Shown: positions 20,789-32,801, counted from the first letter of the stretch. The stretch is DNA of 64,000 nt from Bacteroidota bacterium (GCA_017303895.1 JAFLBF010000003.1:85148-149147), one strand, 5' to 3'. Numbers and translations: made by a program. Notes: generated by a model not told the origin, from the letters alone.

Positions 20789-23700
20789 CTATTGTCCATG
20801 ACAATTTTTGTATTTCTTGCCGCTTCCGCAAGGACAAGGATCATTACGTCCGATCTTTTGTTCTGCTCTTACAGGTTGTTGCTTTGGTTTTTCTTGCTCA
20901 GCAACTACTTCACCATCATCGGTTCTGTTCGTTTGTACTTGCTCCTTTGGTGCCGGTGCTTGAACTCTTGCCTGCTGAATGTTTTGTGATGATGATTCAT
21001 TTGGCAAAGTAGCACGCATCAAGAATGAAACGATCTCTTTGTTCACATCCGTTACCATACGCTTGAATAATTCAAACGATTCAAACTTATAAACCAATAA
21101 TGGATCCTTTTGTTCATACACCGCATTTTGAACAGACTGTTTTAATTCGTCCATCTCACGCAAATGCTCTTTCCATGCATCATCGATCATGGCCAATGCA
21201 GTTCCTTTTTCAAGTCCTAATACCAATTCACGACCTTGTGTTTCGAATGCACGTTTTAAATTCACCACCACTTGCAATGTTTTAATACCATCGGTCATTG
21301 GTGTTACAATGTTCTCATACGTATGTGATTGTCCTTCATAAACACCTTTGATGATAGGGAATGCTTTGTGAGCGATGAATTCGTTTTTAGCATTGTAATG
21401 TGCTTCCGCATGTTGATACAATGTTTTTGCGATCGTTGCAGCATCTTGTTTTGCAAAGGTGTTCTCATCCACCGGTGATTCGATAGAAAGAATTCTCAAT
21501 ACTTCGATCTGGAAGTTTTCGTAATCCTTGAATGGATGGAATTCATTGGTGATCGCCTGACACGTATCGTAAATAGAGTTAGCGATATCCACTGCTAAAC
21601 GCTCACCAAACAAGGCATGTTTACGTTTTTTGTAGATCACTTCACGCTGTGAGTTCATCACATCGTCATACTCGATCAAACGTTTACGGATACCGAAGTT
21701 ATTCTCTTCTACTTTCTTTTGTGCACGCTCAATAGATTTGGTGATCATGGAATGCTGGATCACTTCGCCTTCCTGAATACCCATTCTGTCCATCATCTTC
21801 GCAATACGCTCCGATCCGAATAAACGCATCAGATCATCTTCCAATGATGAAAAGAATTGTGATGATCCCGGATCGCCCTGACGACCGGCACGACCGCGCA
21901 ACTGACGATCCACACGTCTCGATTCATGACGCTCTGTACCGATGATCGCTAAACCACCCGCTTCTTTTACGCCAGGCCCAAGTTTGATATCCGTACCACG
22001 ACCCGCCATGTTGGTAGCAATGGTCACTGTTCCCGGCAAACCTGCTTCCTGAACGATCTCCGCTTCTCTTTGATGTAATTTTGCATTCAATACATTGTGT
22101 TTGATGTTGCGTAGTTTCAACATACGGCTCAATAACTCGGAGATCTCAACAGATGTTGTACCTACAAGTACCGGACGGCCTGCCTCTACACATTTCACTA
22201 CTTCATCAATAACGGCATTGTATTTTTCACGCTTGGTCTTGTAAACAAGATCTTCGTAATCTTTACGTTGAATAGGGCGGTTAGTAGGGATAGTCACTAC
22301 ATCCAATTTGTAGATGTCCCAGAACTCGCCTGCTTCAGTCTCTGCAGTACCCGTCATACCTGCCAGTTTGCTGTACATACGGAAATAATTTTGTAAAGTA
22401 ACAGTAGCATACGTTTGAGTAGCTGCTTCTACTTTTACATTCTCTTTCGCTTCTATCGCCTGATGTAAACCATCAGAATATCTACGACCTTCCATGATAC
22501 GGCCGGTTTGCTCATCCACGATCTTCACTTTTCCATCCATGATCACATACTCCACATCTTTCTCGAATAATGTGTAGGCTTTCAATAACTGATTGATAGT
22601 ATGAACACGCTCCGATTTGATCGAATAATCACGGATCAATTCTTCTTTCTTAGCTGCTTTTTCTTCAGTGCTTAAGTTTGCTTTTTCTAACAATGCGATC
22701 TCTGTTCCGATATCCGGTAACACAAAGAATTTCGCATCTTCGGAAGAAGAGGAGATCAACTCCAATCCTTTTTCAGTCAACTCAATAGAGTTATGTTTCT
22801 CATCGATCACAAAGAACAATTGTGAATCCACTTTGTGCATTTCACGTGATTGATCTTGTAAATAATAGTTCTCTGTTTTTTGTAAGATGGCGCGGATACC
22901 CGGCTCACTTAAAAATTTGATCAAGGCTTTGTTCTTTGGTAAACCACGGTGAGCACGTAATAATGCCATTCCGCCTTCGCCTTCTTTTTCACCGGTATTC
23001 CCTTCTGCGATCAAACGTTTCGCATCGGTTAATGCCGTGTTGATGTATGTTTTTTGTGCGTTTACAATGCGCTCAATTTTTGGTTTCAATGGAGCAAACT
23101 CCTGATTGTCGCCTTTGGGTGTCGGACCTGAAATGATCAATGGTGTACGTGCATCATCGATCAATACGCTATCCACCTCATCCACGATCGCGTAGTTGTG
23201 TTTACGTTGTACTAAGTCTTCCGGTGAACGAGCCATGTTATCACGCAAGTAATCGAAACCAAATTCGTTATTGGTTCCATAAGTGATATCTGCTAAATAG
23301 GCTTGTCTGCGTTCTTCTGAATTCGGCTCGTGTAAGTCGATACAATCAACTGTTAATCCATGGAATTCGAACAATGGTCCGTTCCACTCGCTATCACGTT
23401 TCGCCAAATAGTTGTTTACCGTTACCACATGTACTCCCAATCCGGTAAGTGCATTCAAATAAACCGGTAATGTTCCAACCAATGTTTTACCTTCCCCTGT
23501 TGCCATCTCAGAGATCTTCCCTTGATGTAACACAATACCACCGATCAACTGCACATCGTAATGCAACATGTCCCAGGTAACTTCATTTCCTGCAGCCATC
23601 CAGGTGTTGTGCCAAATAGCTTTATCGCCATTGATCTCTACTCCTTTACGTTTTGCTGCTATTTTACGGTCGTGCTCCGTAGCCGTTACTTCGATCGCTT

Positions 23701-24088
23701 TTAATTCTTTTAATCGTCTAGCTGTTTCTTTAACAACAGCAAATGCTTCCGGCAAAATATCGTTCAGCGCTTCTTCATTCTTTTTGATGATGGTCTTTTC
23801 CAACTCATCGATCTGCTCATACATGCTCTCTTTGCTTTCTACATCTAAAGAAAGGTCGGTATCGATCTTCGCACGGATCTCTTCCACTTGTTTTCTTTCT
23901 GCTGCGGAGAACTCTGCAATGCGTTTTTTGAACTCTGCTGTTTTGCCTCTTAACTGGTCGTTGCTTAAGGATGCTAATTTTGGATATTCAGCTAATATTT
24001 GCTCAACGATGGGTTGTATCTCTTTTAAATCTCTATCGGATTTGGTTCCAAAAAATTTGGAAATGCTCTTGGTGAAAAAATCTAACAT
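20789..24088 (-). CDS. secA: Preprotein translocase ATPase SecA
   Basis: The product (1099 residues) is the ATPase that drives proteins through SecYEG. The N-terminal [10 protein letters not shown] region is followed by the Walker A loop ([20 protein letters not shown]), the DEAD-like box ([23 protein letters not shown]), NF-domain motifs and helicase motif VI ([31 protein letters not shown]). The tail is basic and ends in the zinc-binding SEC-C motif ([14 protein letters not shown]) that contacts SecB or lipids. The protein is longer than the E. coli form (901) because of insertions usual in Bacteroidota, for example residues 340-380. It is a single-gene unit. Confidence 0.98.
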   Translation of the reverse strand: MLDFFTKSISKFFGTKSDRDLKEIQPIVEQILAEYPKLASLSNDQLRGKTAEFKKRIAEFSAAERKQVEEIRAKIDTDLSLDVESKESMYEQIDELEKTIIKKNEEALNDILPEAFAVVKETARRLKELKAIEVTATEHDRKIAAKRKGVEINGDKAIWHNTWMAAGNEVTWDMLHYDVQLIGGIVLHQGKISEMATGEGKTLVGTLPVYLNALTGLGVHVVTVNNYLAKRDSEWNGPLFEFHGLTVDCIDLHEPNSEERRQAYLADITYGTNNEFGFDYLRDNMARSPEDLVQRKHNYAIVDEVDSVLIDDARTPLIISGPTPKGDNQEFAPLKPKIERIVNAQKTYINTALTDAKRLIAEGNTGEKEGEGGMALLRAHRGLPKNKALIKFLSEPGIRAILQKTENYYLQDQSREMHKVDSQLFFVIDEKHNSIELTEKGLELISSSSEDAKFFVLPDIGTEIALLEKANLSTEEKAAKKEELIRDYSIKSERVHTINQLLKAYTLFEKDVEYVIMDGKVKIVDEQTGRIMEGRRYSDGLHQAIEAKENVKVEAATQTYATVTLQNYFRMYSKLAGMTGTAETEAGEFWDIYKLDVVTIPTNRPIQRKDYEDLVYKTKREKYNAVIDEVVKCVEAGRPVLVGTTSVEISELLSRMLKLRNIKHNVLNAKLHQREAEIVQEAGLPGTVTIATNMAGRGTDIKLGPGVKEAGGLAIIGTERHESRRVDRQLRGRAGRQGDPGSSQFFSSLEDDLMRLFGSERIAKMMDRMGIQEGEVIQHSMITKSIERAQKKVEENNFGIRKRLIEYDDVMNSQREVIYKKRKHALFGERLAVDIANSIYDTCQAITNEFHPFKDYENFQIEVLRILSIESPVDENTFAKQDAATIAKTLYQHAEAHYNAKNEFIAHKAFPIIKGVYEGQSHTYENIVTPMTDGIKTLQVVVNLKRAFETQGRELVLGLEKGTALAMIDDAWKEHLREMDELKQSVQNAVYEQKDPLLVYKFESFELFKRMVTDVNKEIVSFLMRATLPNESSSQNIQQARVQAPAPKEQVQTNRTDDGEVVAEQEKPKQQPVRAEQKIGRNDPCPCGSGKKYKNCHGQ

Positions 24089-24121
24089 TCTCTTAATTTT
24101 AATAATTCGTTACAAGGATTG

Positions 24122-24129
24122 CAAAAATA
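24122..24129 (-). promoter_or_regulatory. -7 element of secA
   Basis: The minus strand reads TATTTTTG, 33 bases upstream of the start codon, matching TAnnTTTG. Confidence 0.45.
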
Positions 24130-24226
24130 GTGATTTTTACCAGTTTTGAGCTATAAAAATCGCTTGTGTTTTGACAAAAACTGTTCCTTTGGAGGGAAGG
24201 GTGACAAATTAACATGCACTAAAATG

Positions 24227-24261
24227 AAAACGCCCAAACAACAGTGTGTTTGGGCGTTTTT
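24227..24261 (-). terminator. Terminator after the hypothetical secreted protein
   Basis: AAAACGCCCAAACA and TGTTTGGGCGTTTT form a 14-base stem around ACAGTG, with T-runs on both strands. It follows the minus-strand gene by 18 bases. Confidence 0.85.
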
Positions 24262-24279
24262 GATGTATAGCAAAAAGTC

Positions 24280-24843
24280 TTAGTTGGACGCTTTATTGTA
24301 TTCTTTGAATAATTCAACAATATTGTCGTAATCGTATTTCTTTTCTTCCAATGCTTTTACAATGTCTTCATTATCAGCCATGGCCTCGGTTACCTGCTTT
24401 TTGAACTTGCCGGATTTGATCTTTACGAACTCGCCACCTTCTTTTTCCATGAAATAATCCGATTTTACCTTAATCTCATTCATTTGAAGGACTTCTATCT
24501 GTGCTTCATATAGGTTTACATTGCCTTTAGAAAGACGTTTTACAAATACCTGCTCTCCGTCAATGTTTCTGGAAACGAATACCACTCCATCCACGCAATA
24601 TTCTTTGATCTTAGTAGCATTGTAGGTTTTCATATCTACATTCTCCTTTTTGCGGTAAGATGCTTTTGCAAAGTTGTCGAACTCTTTCTTAGGGTTTTTC
24701 TTTACTTCACCTTTCAATGTATCACCATTCAGGAGGATCACATATCCCGGGAAATACTTGGCTTGGGCGTGTGATTGTGTGTTAAAAGCTATAACAAAAG
24801 CGATGATTGCTGTAGTTATAGAGAAAATTGATTTCATTTTCAT
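24280..24843 (-). CDS. Hypothetical secreted protein
   Basis: The product (187 residues) has a clear signal peptide (SIFSITTAIIAFVIAFNTQSHAQA). The mature part starts YFPGYVILLNGDTLKGEVKKNP, a motif found in many unassigned Bacteroidota periplasmic or surface proteins, where a beta-strand carries the phrase NGDTLKG. The rest is lysine- and glutamate-rich with a helical tail. No catalytic motif is visible and I cannot assign a function. It is monocistronic with its own terminator. Confidence 0.65.
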   Translation of the reverse strand: MKMKSIFSITTAIIAFVIAFNTQSHAQAKYFPGYVILLNGDTLKGEVKKNPKKEFDNFAKASYRKKENVDMKTYNATKIKEYCVDGVVFVSRNIDGEQVFVKRLSKGNVNLYEAQIEVLQMNEIKVKSDYFMEKEGGEFVKIKSGKFKKQVTEAMADNEDIVKALEEKKYDYDNIVELFKEYNKASN

Positions 24844-24961
24844 AGCAATAATGACTGTTTTTAGATTAGAGGTTTCAAATTAAACATAAATAAATAGGAA
24901 AAAAAACAGCATGTTAAAAACCCTCTCCAAATGTTAATAACTTGTTGATAGCCTGTTGGTA

Positions 24962-27601
24962 TCAGAAATCATCCTCTTCGGGCTTTTTTGGCTTTTTTAA
25001 CTCTTTCTTTTCTTCTTTTTTATCGGCTTCTTCCCATTGGATGGTAAATTTCTTTTCTTCTTTTGGTTTTGACGTAAGGGTACTGTCTTTTTTGAACAAG
25101 CCGAACTCTTCCTTCAGAATGGTTTTCAGTGTCTGTTTTTCTACTTTCAGATCTTCTTTTACATTTTGAATGGCACTTTTGCTATCATACTTGATAATTG
25201 GATCGTCAATGGTTCCCGTCATCGACAGGAAGATATTGGTCCGGCCCAGTCCATCATCAGCTACTTCTCCGAATTCTTCATTCTCTTTCTTCGCCTTCTT
25301 CGCTTTCTTCGCCAATAATTCATTCAAGGATAATTTGATCTTGTAATTGATCTCATTATTAAAAGTATGTGTGCCCGATGCTGTAATGTTGATCGCATTC
25401 GATTTTACTTCCATCTTAGGAATGTTGATCTTCTGATCTTTTATCTCGATCTGATTTTTTAATGTGGCAAATTTCACATTTTCCAGGTCTTTTAATTCAA
25501 TGAAGCGCGACATACTCTTCATCGACTCTACATTATTCAATTCCCCATTCTCAATGGTCATATCCACTGCAGCATAGAGCTTGCTCAGATCCATCTTCAG
25601 GTCGGGTGCCAATACCGATGCAAAATTGATCTTGGCAGTAGCCACGCCTTTGATGTTTTTGCTGGTCACAGCTGTTTGTCCAAAGTTTTCGAACTGCTCA
25701 AACATTTTGGTCACATTGATCTTGTTTACATCACTGTAACAGGTCACTAATATTTTACTACTGTCGGAGGCATCCACCATGCCGCTGGTGGTGATGCTTC
25801 CATTCATGGTATTAACCGTAAGCGGATCGGCAAAAAGTTTTTGATCTTTCAGTTTGATCACACCATGAATGTTGTCGGCACTAAACTTCCGGAATTCTAA
25901 ATGTTCGATCTCCGTATTCAGGTTCACGTTGATATGCTCCGAGAATTTCAGTTTATAAGCACTCTCTTTCTTTTCTTCATTTTTATTCTCCAGCAACTCG
26001 TTCAAGTTTACATTCTTTGAATTCAAGCTGGCTTCAATGGTCATGTCCTGATCCTCTTTGATAAGGAAGGTGATGATGTTCCTGAAAAATCCTTTTAACT
26101 CAAAATCCGTATTAGAAATATTTCCTTTGAACAGATCGATGATCAGATCATTCTTATTGAATTTAAAATCTCCATTTAAATTGCTGAAATTTAATTTGTT
26201 GTTTTTGATCTTTACGGATGCATCAACAATGTTGAGTGTTCCATTGGTATTGATATTGTCATAGCTACTTCCTTCACCGATGCCGGCATCGGCACTGAAT
26301 TCCGCATCTATCTTCAACGAACCGGCTACACTTTCAATGGTGTCGAGTTTCAAAAATTGTTGTAGCTCCGTTAAATTAATATTACTGTTTACTTTACCCG
26401 CAAAGGAGGGATTGTTTAAATTGTTCAAAGCAATGTTTCCATTCACAAGTCCTTGATTGATCGTGAACGACACCGGATTTAATGTAAGCGTAGAGGCAGT
26501 CTTATTGTTTCCATTAAAGAAAGATCCTTTCAGATTCACACGCTCCAATGTAATATTGCTACTGCTTTGTGTGATGGTCGCATTGTTAATTCCAAAGTCG
26601 GCTTTTATCTCCGGTGTGTTATCATTTCCGATACTGCCCTGAACGGTGGCATTGAAATAAAATTCCCCATCACTTTTATAATTGTTGATCTTTTCTTTAT
26701 GTTTTTCAGGAATAAGTGATAATACAGAACGGATGTCCATATCCTTCCCTTTTATGCCTAAATTCAAAACAGGATTTTTTCCTGTGTTCACAATGTTTCC
26801 GTAAATATCAAATGCCAGATCCTCGATCTTAAAATGTCCTTCTTTGATCTTATAGGCATCTAGTTCATTGTCTATCTCCATGGATACATTGGAGTAGATC
26901 GTTTTATCATTCAAATAATTGTTTTTCTCGATCTTGAATTTTTTTACAAAAATGGTATTCTCTGTTTCGAGCGTATAGCGCTGTGTAGAGAAGTTTCCTG
27001 ATAGTTGACATTTCTTGACAGTAAGATCGGTGTATTGTCTAGCCTTTTTATTGTTGTAAAGAATATGTGTATTCGTAAGAACGATCTTTTCTAATTCAAA
27101 GGAAAAATTGGAAGCGCTGGTGTCGTTGCTTTCTTTCCAGAAATGAAAATTGTCGTTCCCTTCTTTGTCGATGCGGATATTCAATTCGGTATCATCGATC
27201 GTTAGTTTTTTGATCTTGTATTCCTTCTTAAAAATATCGATCAGGTTAAACTGTAGGGAGATCTCTTTGGCATTGAAGAGTGTATCTTTAGGTTCCTGTG
27301 GAATAGCATCCAATGCTTTTATATTCTTAAAATTAATAGAAGCATAAGGAAAGCTTTTGATAACCGTGAAGTCAATATCTTTTCCATCAACGATCACTTG
27401 TGTATTTAATTGCTTATTCAACTCTCCGATCACATATTCTTTTACTTCGTCCTGATAATAATAACCAATAACCACTCCGGCACCCAATAGTGTGATAACA
27501 GCGATAACAATAAATAAAATGAATTTCAGGATGAACCGGACGAAGCGGTTTTCCTTTTTAGGTTTTTCAGGAAGAATGGTATTTGACTCCTTGTTTTCCA
27601 A
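24962..27601 (-). CDS. AsmA family protein
   Basis: The product (879 residues) has a short basic cytoplasmic N-terminus, one transmembrane helix (FILFIVIAVITLLGAGVVIGYYY, about 30-52), and then a long periplasmic region of repeated beta-strands. It begins with the AsmA N-terminal signature (VKEYVIGELNKQLNTQVIVDGKDIDFTVIKSFPYASINFKNI). The C-terminal third carries the AsmA_2-like segment (GVATAKINFASVLAPDLKMDLSKLYAAVDMTIENGEL). It ends in a lysine/glutamate-rich tail. AsmA-like proteins form bridge-like grooves thought to carry lipids between membranes. Transported lipid and partners are unknown. The gene stands alone. Confidence 0.85.
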   Translation of the reverse strand: MENKESNTILPEKPKKENRFVRFILKFILFIVIAVITLLGAGVVIGYYYQDEVKEYVIGELNKQLNTQVIVDGKDIDFTVIKSFPYASINFKNIKALDAIPQEPKDTLFNAKEISLQFNLIDIFKKEYKIKKLTIDDTELNIRIDKEGNDNFHFWKESNDTSASNFSFELEKIVLTNTHILYNNKKARQYTDLTVKKCQLSGNFSTQRYTLETENTIFVKKFKIEKNNYLNDKTIYSNVSMEIDNELDAYKIKEGHFKIEDLAFDIYGNIVNTGKNPVLNLGIKGKDMDIRSVLSLIPEKHKEKINNYKSDGEFYFNATVQGSIGNDNTPEIKADFGINNATITQSSSNITLERVNLKGSFFNGNNKTASTLTLNPVSFTINQGLVNGNIALNNLNNPSFAGKVNSNINLTELQQFLKLDTIESVAGSLKIDAEFSADAGIGEGSSYDNINTNGTLNIVDASVKIKNNKLNFSNLNGDFKFNKNDLIIDLFKGNISNTDFELKGFFRNIITFLIKEDQDMTIEASLNSKNVNLNELLENKNEEKKESAYKLKFSEHINVNLNTEIEHLEFRKFSADNIHGVIKLKDQKLFADPLTVNTMNGSITTSGMVDASDSSKILVTCYSDVNKINVTKMFEQFENFGQTAVTSKNIKGVATAKINFASVLAPDLKMDLSKLYAAVDMTIENGELNNVESMKSMSRFIELKDLENVKFATLKNQIEIKDQKINIPKMEVKSNAINITASGTHTFNNEINYKIKLSLNELLAKKAKKAKKENEEFGEVADDGLGRTNIFLSMTGTIDDPIIKYDSKSAIQNVKEDLKVEKQTLKTILKEEFGLFKKDSTLTSKPKEEKKFTIQWEEADKKEEKKELKKPKKPEEDDF

Positions 27602-27701
27602 TGTGTGTTATTGTTATACAAATTTTATAAATAAGAAAGCCGGTTGGTAGCCTCCTAAAAAGATGTTATCAATAACGGGGGGTGGATAAGTTTTAGTATG
27701 A

Positions 27702-27732
27702 AAAAAGCCTCCCGGAAATCGGGAGGCTTTTT
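27702..27732 (-). terminator. Terminator of the pseudouridine synthase gene
   Basis: AAAAAGCCTCCCG and CGGGAGGCTTTTT form a 13-base stem around GAAAT, directly abutting the stop codon of the minus-strand gene. Confidence 0.88.
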
Positions 27733-27733
27733 C

Positions 27734-28942
27734 TTATTTTTCGGAGCTGATCATTTTCAACATTCCAATTTCTGCTTCGGTAAGGAATCTCCATCTTCCG
27801 CGAGGAAGGTCCTTTTTGCTTAACGGACCAAAGATCACTCTGTCCAGCTTACGGATATTGTAGCCGAAGTGTTCAAAGATCCTTCTTACGATACGGTTCT
27901 TTCCTGAATGTAATTCAATGCCGATCTCTTTTTTGTTGCTTCCATCTCCGACATAGGATATTTCATCCACCTTGATCTCTCCATCTTCCAGTTCAATTCC
28001 TTCAGCTATTTGATCAAAATCGGTTCTTTTTAGTGGTTTGTCCAATTCTACATGGTAGATCTTACGTACACCATAACGTGGATGAGTCAGTTTTTTGGTG
28101 AGTTCACCATCATTGGTAAATAATAATAATCCTGTGGTAGCTCTGTCCAATCGTCCAACCGGATAGATACGCTCACGGCAGGCATCTTGAATAAGCTCCA
28201 ATACCGTTTTACGTTTTTGAGGATCATCAAATGTGGTGATATAATCTTTTGGTTTATTTAAGATCAGGTACACCATGCGTTCTTTCTTCAAGGTCTGACC
28301 GCCATATTTGATCACATCGGTCGGCTTCACTTTATAGCCCATCTCAGTAATGGTTTTCCCATTTACCTGGATCACACCGCTGGAGATCAGATCATCCGCC
28401 TCTCTTCTAGAGCAAATACCCGCATTGGAAATATATCTGTTCAAACGGATGGTACCATCGTTGGATCCGCTTTTCTTCTGTTCGCTGTTCTTAGATCCGC
28501 TTCGCTTGGTATATTCTTTCTTTTTGTAAGGACGGGAATAATTCTCCGGTTTGCCTTTTCTTTTGCTGCCTTCTCCGTCAAATGAATCAACATCATCCCA
28601 CTTTTCGTATTCTTTGTCAACTTTAGGCTTTGCGGTTTTCTTAAATGCACTTGGTTTCTTTTCGAAGTCACCATCTCTCTTTTTGAAAGCCGGCTTGCGC
28701 TCTTCTCCTGAGAAATCATCTTCTTTGAACTCTCCTTTTTTCTTGAAATCAGGTTTGGTATCGCTGCTTCTCTTTTTGCGGAAGTCGCTATAACTTGAAT
28801 TTTTCTTGCTTCCGAAATCAGAAGGGCCTGAATCATCACGATAACGATTAAAAGAAGGTTTTTTGTCCTTGCCTTTTTTTGAATCGCCCGTCTTTTTCGG
28901 ACGGGAATCTTTGCCTGTGTTACGTTTGAATTCTTTAGCCAT
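27734..28942 (-). CDS. RsuA/RluB-family pseudouridine synthase with long charged N-terminus
   Basis: The product (402 residues) has a conserved catalytic module in its second half. An S4 RNA-binding domain (IRLNRYISNAGICSRREADDLISSGVIQVNG) is followed by the pseudouridine synthase core with the catalytic aspartate in VGRLDRATTGLLLFTNDG. The end, ELHSGKNRIVRRIFEHFGYNIRKLDRVIFGPL, is typical of RluB/RluE/RsuA. The first 160 or so residues are extremely rich in Lys, Ser, Asp, Arg and Phe with no fold, probably a disordered RNA-binding tail, as in other Bacteroidota homologues. A -7 element overlaps the upstream alternative ATG at 28960, so the start MAKEFKRN is preferred. Target base not predictable. 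Confidence 0.9.
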   Translation of the reverse strand: MAKEFKRNTGKDSRPKKTGDSKKGKDKKPSFNRYRDDSGPSDFGSKKNSSYSDFRKKRSSDTKPDFKKKGEFKEDDFSGEERKPAFKKRDGDFEKKPSAFKKTAKPKVDKEYEKWDDVDSFDGEGSKRKGKPENYSRPYKKKEYTKRSGSKNSEQKKSGSNDGTIRLNRYISNAGICSRREADDLISSGVIQVNGKTITEMGYKVKPTDVIKYGGQTLKKERMVYLILNKPKDYITTFDDPQKRKTVLELIQDACRERIYPVGRLDRATTGLLLFTNDGELTKKLTHPRYGVRKIYHVELDKPLKRTDFDQIAEGIELEDGEIKVDEISYVGDGSNKKEIGIELHSGKNRIVRRIFEHFGYNIRKLDRVIFGPLSKKDLPRGRWRFLTEAEIGMLKMISSEK

Positions 28943-28957
28943 TGTAATAATTTTTTG

Positions 28958-28965
28958 CAAAGGTA
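28958..28965 (-). promoter_or_regulatory. -7 element of the pseudouridine synthase gene
   Basis: The minus strand reads TACCTTTG, 15 bases before the chosen start. It covers the earlier in-frame ATG and thus decides the start. Confidence 0.55.
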
Positions 28966-29001
28966 ATCAAATAAATCGGGCTTTTCGGTATTGGAAGCGA
29001 A

Positions 29002-29364
29002 TTAATGGCTGGTGGAGAAAGCATTTTCGATGTGATTCACCTCTGTTTGCTTTTTGTTCATCAGAACAGAGATGATATCAAAACGTACTTCGTTTGTTAA
29101 TTCTTTTTGAGTAATGTATTCGTGCGCGGCTTTGATGAGGTTCTTTTGTTTCTGTTTTTTAACGAATGTTTCCGGTTCACCAAAAACATCGGTTTGACGT
29201 GTTTTGACTTCCACCACCACCAGCATATCTTTATCAAGTGCAATGATGTCGGCTTCCAATTTTTCCCATCGCCAGTTCAAATCGAGGATTTTATACCCTT
29301 TGTTTTTCAAAAAATCAGAAGCTGCTTTTTCCCCTTTTCGCCCGATATCATTGTGTTCTGCCAT
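29002..29364 (-). CDS. YraN family protein (UPF0102 endonuclease fold)
   Basis: The product (120 residues) is a complete YraN/UPF0102 protein with a PD-(D/E)xK nuclease-like core: GRKGEKAASDFLKNKGYKIL, NWRWEKLEADIIALDKDMLVVVEVKTR (Asp and Glu-x-Lys) and FVKKQKQKNLIKAAHEYI. Related to Holliday junction resolvases, but its cellular role is not firmly established. It stands between a pseudouridine synthase gene on the same strand and a divergent secreted-protein gene. Confidence 0.9.
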   Translation of the reverse strand: MAEHNDIGRKGEKAASDFLKNKGYKILDLNWRWEKLEADIIALDKDMLVVVEVKTRQTDVFGEPETFVKKQKQKNLIKAAHEYITQKELTNEVRFDIISVLMNKKQTEVNHIENAFSTSH

Positions 29365-29492
29365 GTAATACCCCCTTGTTTGATAAACTTATTAACTTTT
29401 TTGGTATGAGTTTTGAGTAACGGTTGAGCCGTATCAAAATTTTAGTATTTTAGTACGCACATTACAAAACTAACAAACAAAAAATAACAGCA

Positions 29493-30140
29493 ATGAAAAA
29501 ATCTATTTTAAAACTAAGCTCCATTTTAGTGGTAATGCTTGCTTTTGCTTTTAATGCAACTGCACAAACTTTCGAAGGGACGATCGAGTTCAAAAAAATG
29601 ACTCCAACCGATACAACAAACTATGTATATTATGTGAAAGGCGATCAAGTAAGAATTGATGAGATCGGTTCAAAATCACGTAAAGTAGAAGGAACATTCC
29701 TGGTAGATATGCAAGGTAAAACAATGAAATCCTTGAACCACGAGCGTAAATTGTATATGGATCAACCAACGCCTGCTGCTCCAGTAGTAAAAGGAACTTG
29801 TAATGTTAAAAAAGGTCAAAACGTAAAAAATCTTCAAGGTTATAAATGCCAGGAGTATATTGTTACAAATGCTGAAGAAGGCGTAACGATCACGTATTGG
29901 GTAGCGGATGGTAAATTTTCTTTCTTCGAGAAATTATTACGTCAATTGAATAGAAAAGATAAGTCTTCTGTTTATTTCTTAAAGATCACTGAAGTGAAAA
30001 ACGGATTCCCGATGTTATCTGTTCAAACTGATGCTGGTGGAAAAGAAACTGTTAAATTAGAAGTTACGAAGATCACAAAGAAAGATATCGATCCTACTAT
30101 GTTTGATACTCCAAAAGGATATAACAAGTTCGAAAAATAA
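29493..30140 (+). CDS. DUF4412 domain secreted protein
   Basis: The product (215 residues) has a signal peptide (ILKLSSILVVMLAFAFNATAQ) followed by a DUF4412-type beta-sheet domain: TFEGTIEFKKM, YYVKGDQVRIDEIG, GTFLVDMQGKTMKSLNHERKLYMD, then NLQGYKCQEYIVTNAEEGVTITYWVADGKFSFF. Proteins of this kind are periplasmic or outer-membrane associated, common in Bacteroidota and of unknown function, with a fold reminiscent of lipoprotein carriers. It is a single-gene unit ending in a strong terminator. Confidence 0.8.
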   Translation: MKKSILKLSSILVVMLAFAFNATAQTFEGTIEFKKMTPTDTTNYVYYVKGDQVRIDEIGSKSRKVEGTFLVDMQGKTMKSLNHERKLYMDQPTPAAPVVKGTCNVKKGQNVKNLQGYKCQEYIVTNAEEGVTITYWVADGKFSFFEKLLRQLNRKDKSSVYFLKITEVKNGFPMLSVQTDAGGKETVKLEVTKITKKDIDPTMFDTPKGYNKFEK

Positions 30141-30159
30141 TAAGTCCTAAACGGGAATT

Positions 30160-30194
30160 AAAAAAGGCTTTATGCAACGCATAAAGCCTTTTTT
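30160..30194 (+). terminator. Terminator of the DUF4412 gene
   Basis: AAAAAAGGCTTTATGC and GCATAAAGCCTTTTTT form a 16-base stem around AAC, 20 bases after the stop codon, with a T-run. Confidence 0.9.
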
Positions 30195-30242
30195 ATTTGC
30201 ATCCATTCTATTTACAAATGAGAATAGAAGAGTAGGTACAAT

Positions 30243-30277
30243 AAAAAACTCCTGAGCGATCTGCTCAGGAGTTTTTT
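30243..30277 (-). terminator. Terminator of groES-groEL
   Basis: AAAAAACTCCTGAGC and GCTCAGGAGTTTTTT form a 15-base stem around GATCT, 25 bases beyond the groEL stop on the minus strand. Confidence 0.9.
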
Positions 30278-30301
30278 TATTGTATTTGTATAGAGAGGAG
30301 A

Positions 30302-31960
<1,659 letters not shown>

Positions 31961-31989
31961 TTAATTCTTGTTTAGAACAGTTATCAGTC

Positions 31990-32268
31990 TTATACGATCG
32001 CGAAAATATCGCTCTCACGCATGATCAATAGATCTTTTCCTTCTACCTGGATCTCAGTTCCGGCATATTTGCCATATAAAACCATGTCTCCAACTTTTAC
32101 GGTCATCGGCTCATCTTTTTTACCGGCACCAACAGCTACTACTTTTCCACGTTGTGGTTTTTCCTTTGCTGTATCAGGGATGATGATCCCTCCTGCTGTT
32201 TTTTCTTCTGCGGCAGCAGCTTCTACGATCACTCTGTCTGCCAATGGTTTGATACTTAATTTTGCCAT
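31990..32268 (-). CDS. groS: Co-chaperonin GroES
   Basis: The product (92 residues) is the heptameric lid of GroEL. It shows the standard start [11 protein letters not shown], the mobile loop segment [21 protein letters not shown], and the C-terminal [28 protein letters not shown]. It is the first gene of the groES-groEL operon. No CIRCE inverted repeat was found upstream; a -24/-12-like sequence is noted separately. Confidence 0.98.
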   Translation of the reverse strand: MAKLSIKPLADRVIVEAAAAEEKTAGGIIIPDTAKEKPQRGKVVAVGAGKKDEPMTVKVGDMVLYGKYAGTEIQVEGKDLLIMRESDIFAIV

Positions 32269-32320
32269 TTTATTGATGTTTTTATGTTTAAAGATTAAAA
32301 TTTAAAATCGCCCTTTTTTA

Positions 32321-32337
32321 GTCAGAATCTGTGCCAA
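32321..32337 (-). promoter_or_regulatory. Weak sigma-54-like -24/-12 sequence upstream of groES
   Basis: The minus strand reads TTGGCAC, five bases, then CTGAC. The -24 half is good, the -12 half departs from TTGC. It lies about 55-70 bases upstream of groES. A sigma-54 activator gene sits 2 kb upstream. Low confidence. Confidence 0.2.
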
Positions 32338-32392
32338 AGCACTTGTAAACAGGAATGGGGGACAATTTTTCAGATTTCGCTTTTCAGAAATA

Positions 32393-32430
32393 AAAAATGT
32401 CAGAAATGTTTGTGACACTCTGACATTTTT
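32393..32430 (-). terminator. Terminator after secG
   Basis: AAAAATGTCAGA and TCTGACATTTTT form a 12-base stem with a 14-base loop, 20 bases after the secG stop on the minus strand. It separates the secG operon from groES. Confidence 0.8.
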
Positions 32431-32449
32431 GAAAGAGGATAATTCCTTA

Positions 32450-32794
32450 TTATTTAGCTGAATCAGTAGTTAAAGGCAAAGCATTGTTTGTTGCTGCACC
32501 ACCATCGCTTTTTGTACTTCCGATCTCTTTTGTTTTCGATCCACCACCTTCAGCAGTGCTTGATCCTGCAGTTGGTTTTGTGTAGGCAGTAGATAATAAA
32601 CTCAATACCAATAAAGCAATTGCTAATGTCCAAGTTGCTTTTTCCAAAAAGTCAGCTGTTTTGCGAACACCCATCACCTGGTTAGATGAAGAGAAAGTAG
32701 AAGCTAAACCACCACCTTTTGAATTTTGTACCAATACCACTAAAATTAAAAGTATGCTTACTATTACTATGATGACTGAAATAAGAGTTCCCAT
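32450..32794 (-). CDS. secG: Preprotein translocase subunit SecG
   Basis: The product (114 residues) is the small SecYEG subunit with two transmembrane helices (residues 3-22 VIIVIVSILLILVVLVQNSKGGG, and ATWTLAIALLVLSLLST). The NSKGGGLASTFSSSNQVMGVRKTADFLEKATW segment between them is diagnostic. The C-terminal tail is Ser/Thr/Gly-rich and disordered. It is the last gene of a minus-strand operon with the sigma-54 activator, LptE and TPR protein genes. Confidence 0.93.
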   Translation of the reverse strand: MGTLISVIIVIVSILLILVVLVQNSKGGGLASTFSSSNQVMGVRKTADFLEKATWTLAIALLVLSLLSTAYTKPTAGSSTAEGGGSKTKEIGSTKSDGGAATNNALPLTTDSAK

Positions 32795-32801
32795 AATGTT
32801 A

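Noticed and set aside
20605..21012. Plus-strand reading frame in the pyrimidine-rich gap and secA 3' end
   Set aside because: Composition-driven Ser/Leu/Phe-rich translation, overlapping secA in antisense.
32269..32392. CIRCE element upstream of groES
   Set aside because: No TTAGCACTC/GAGTGCTAA inverted repeat is present.
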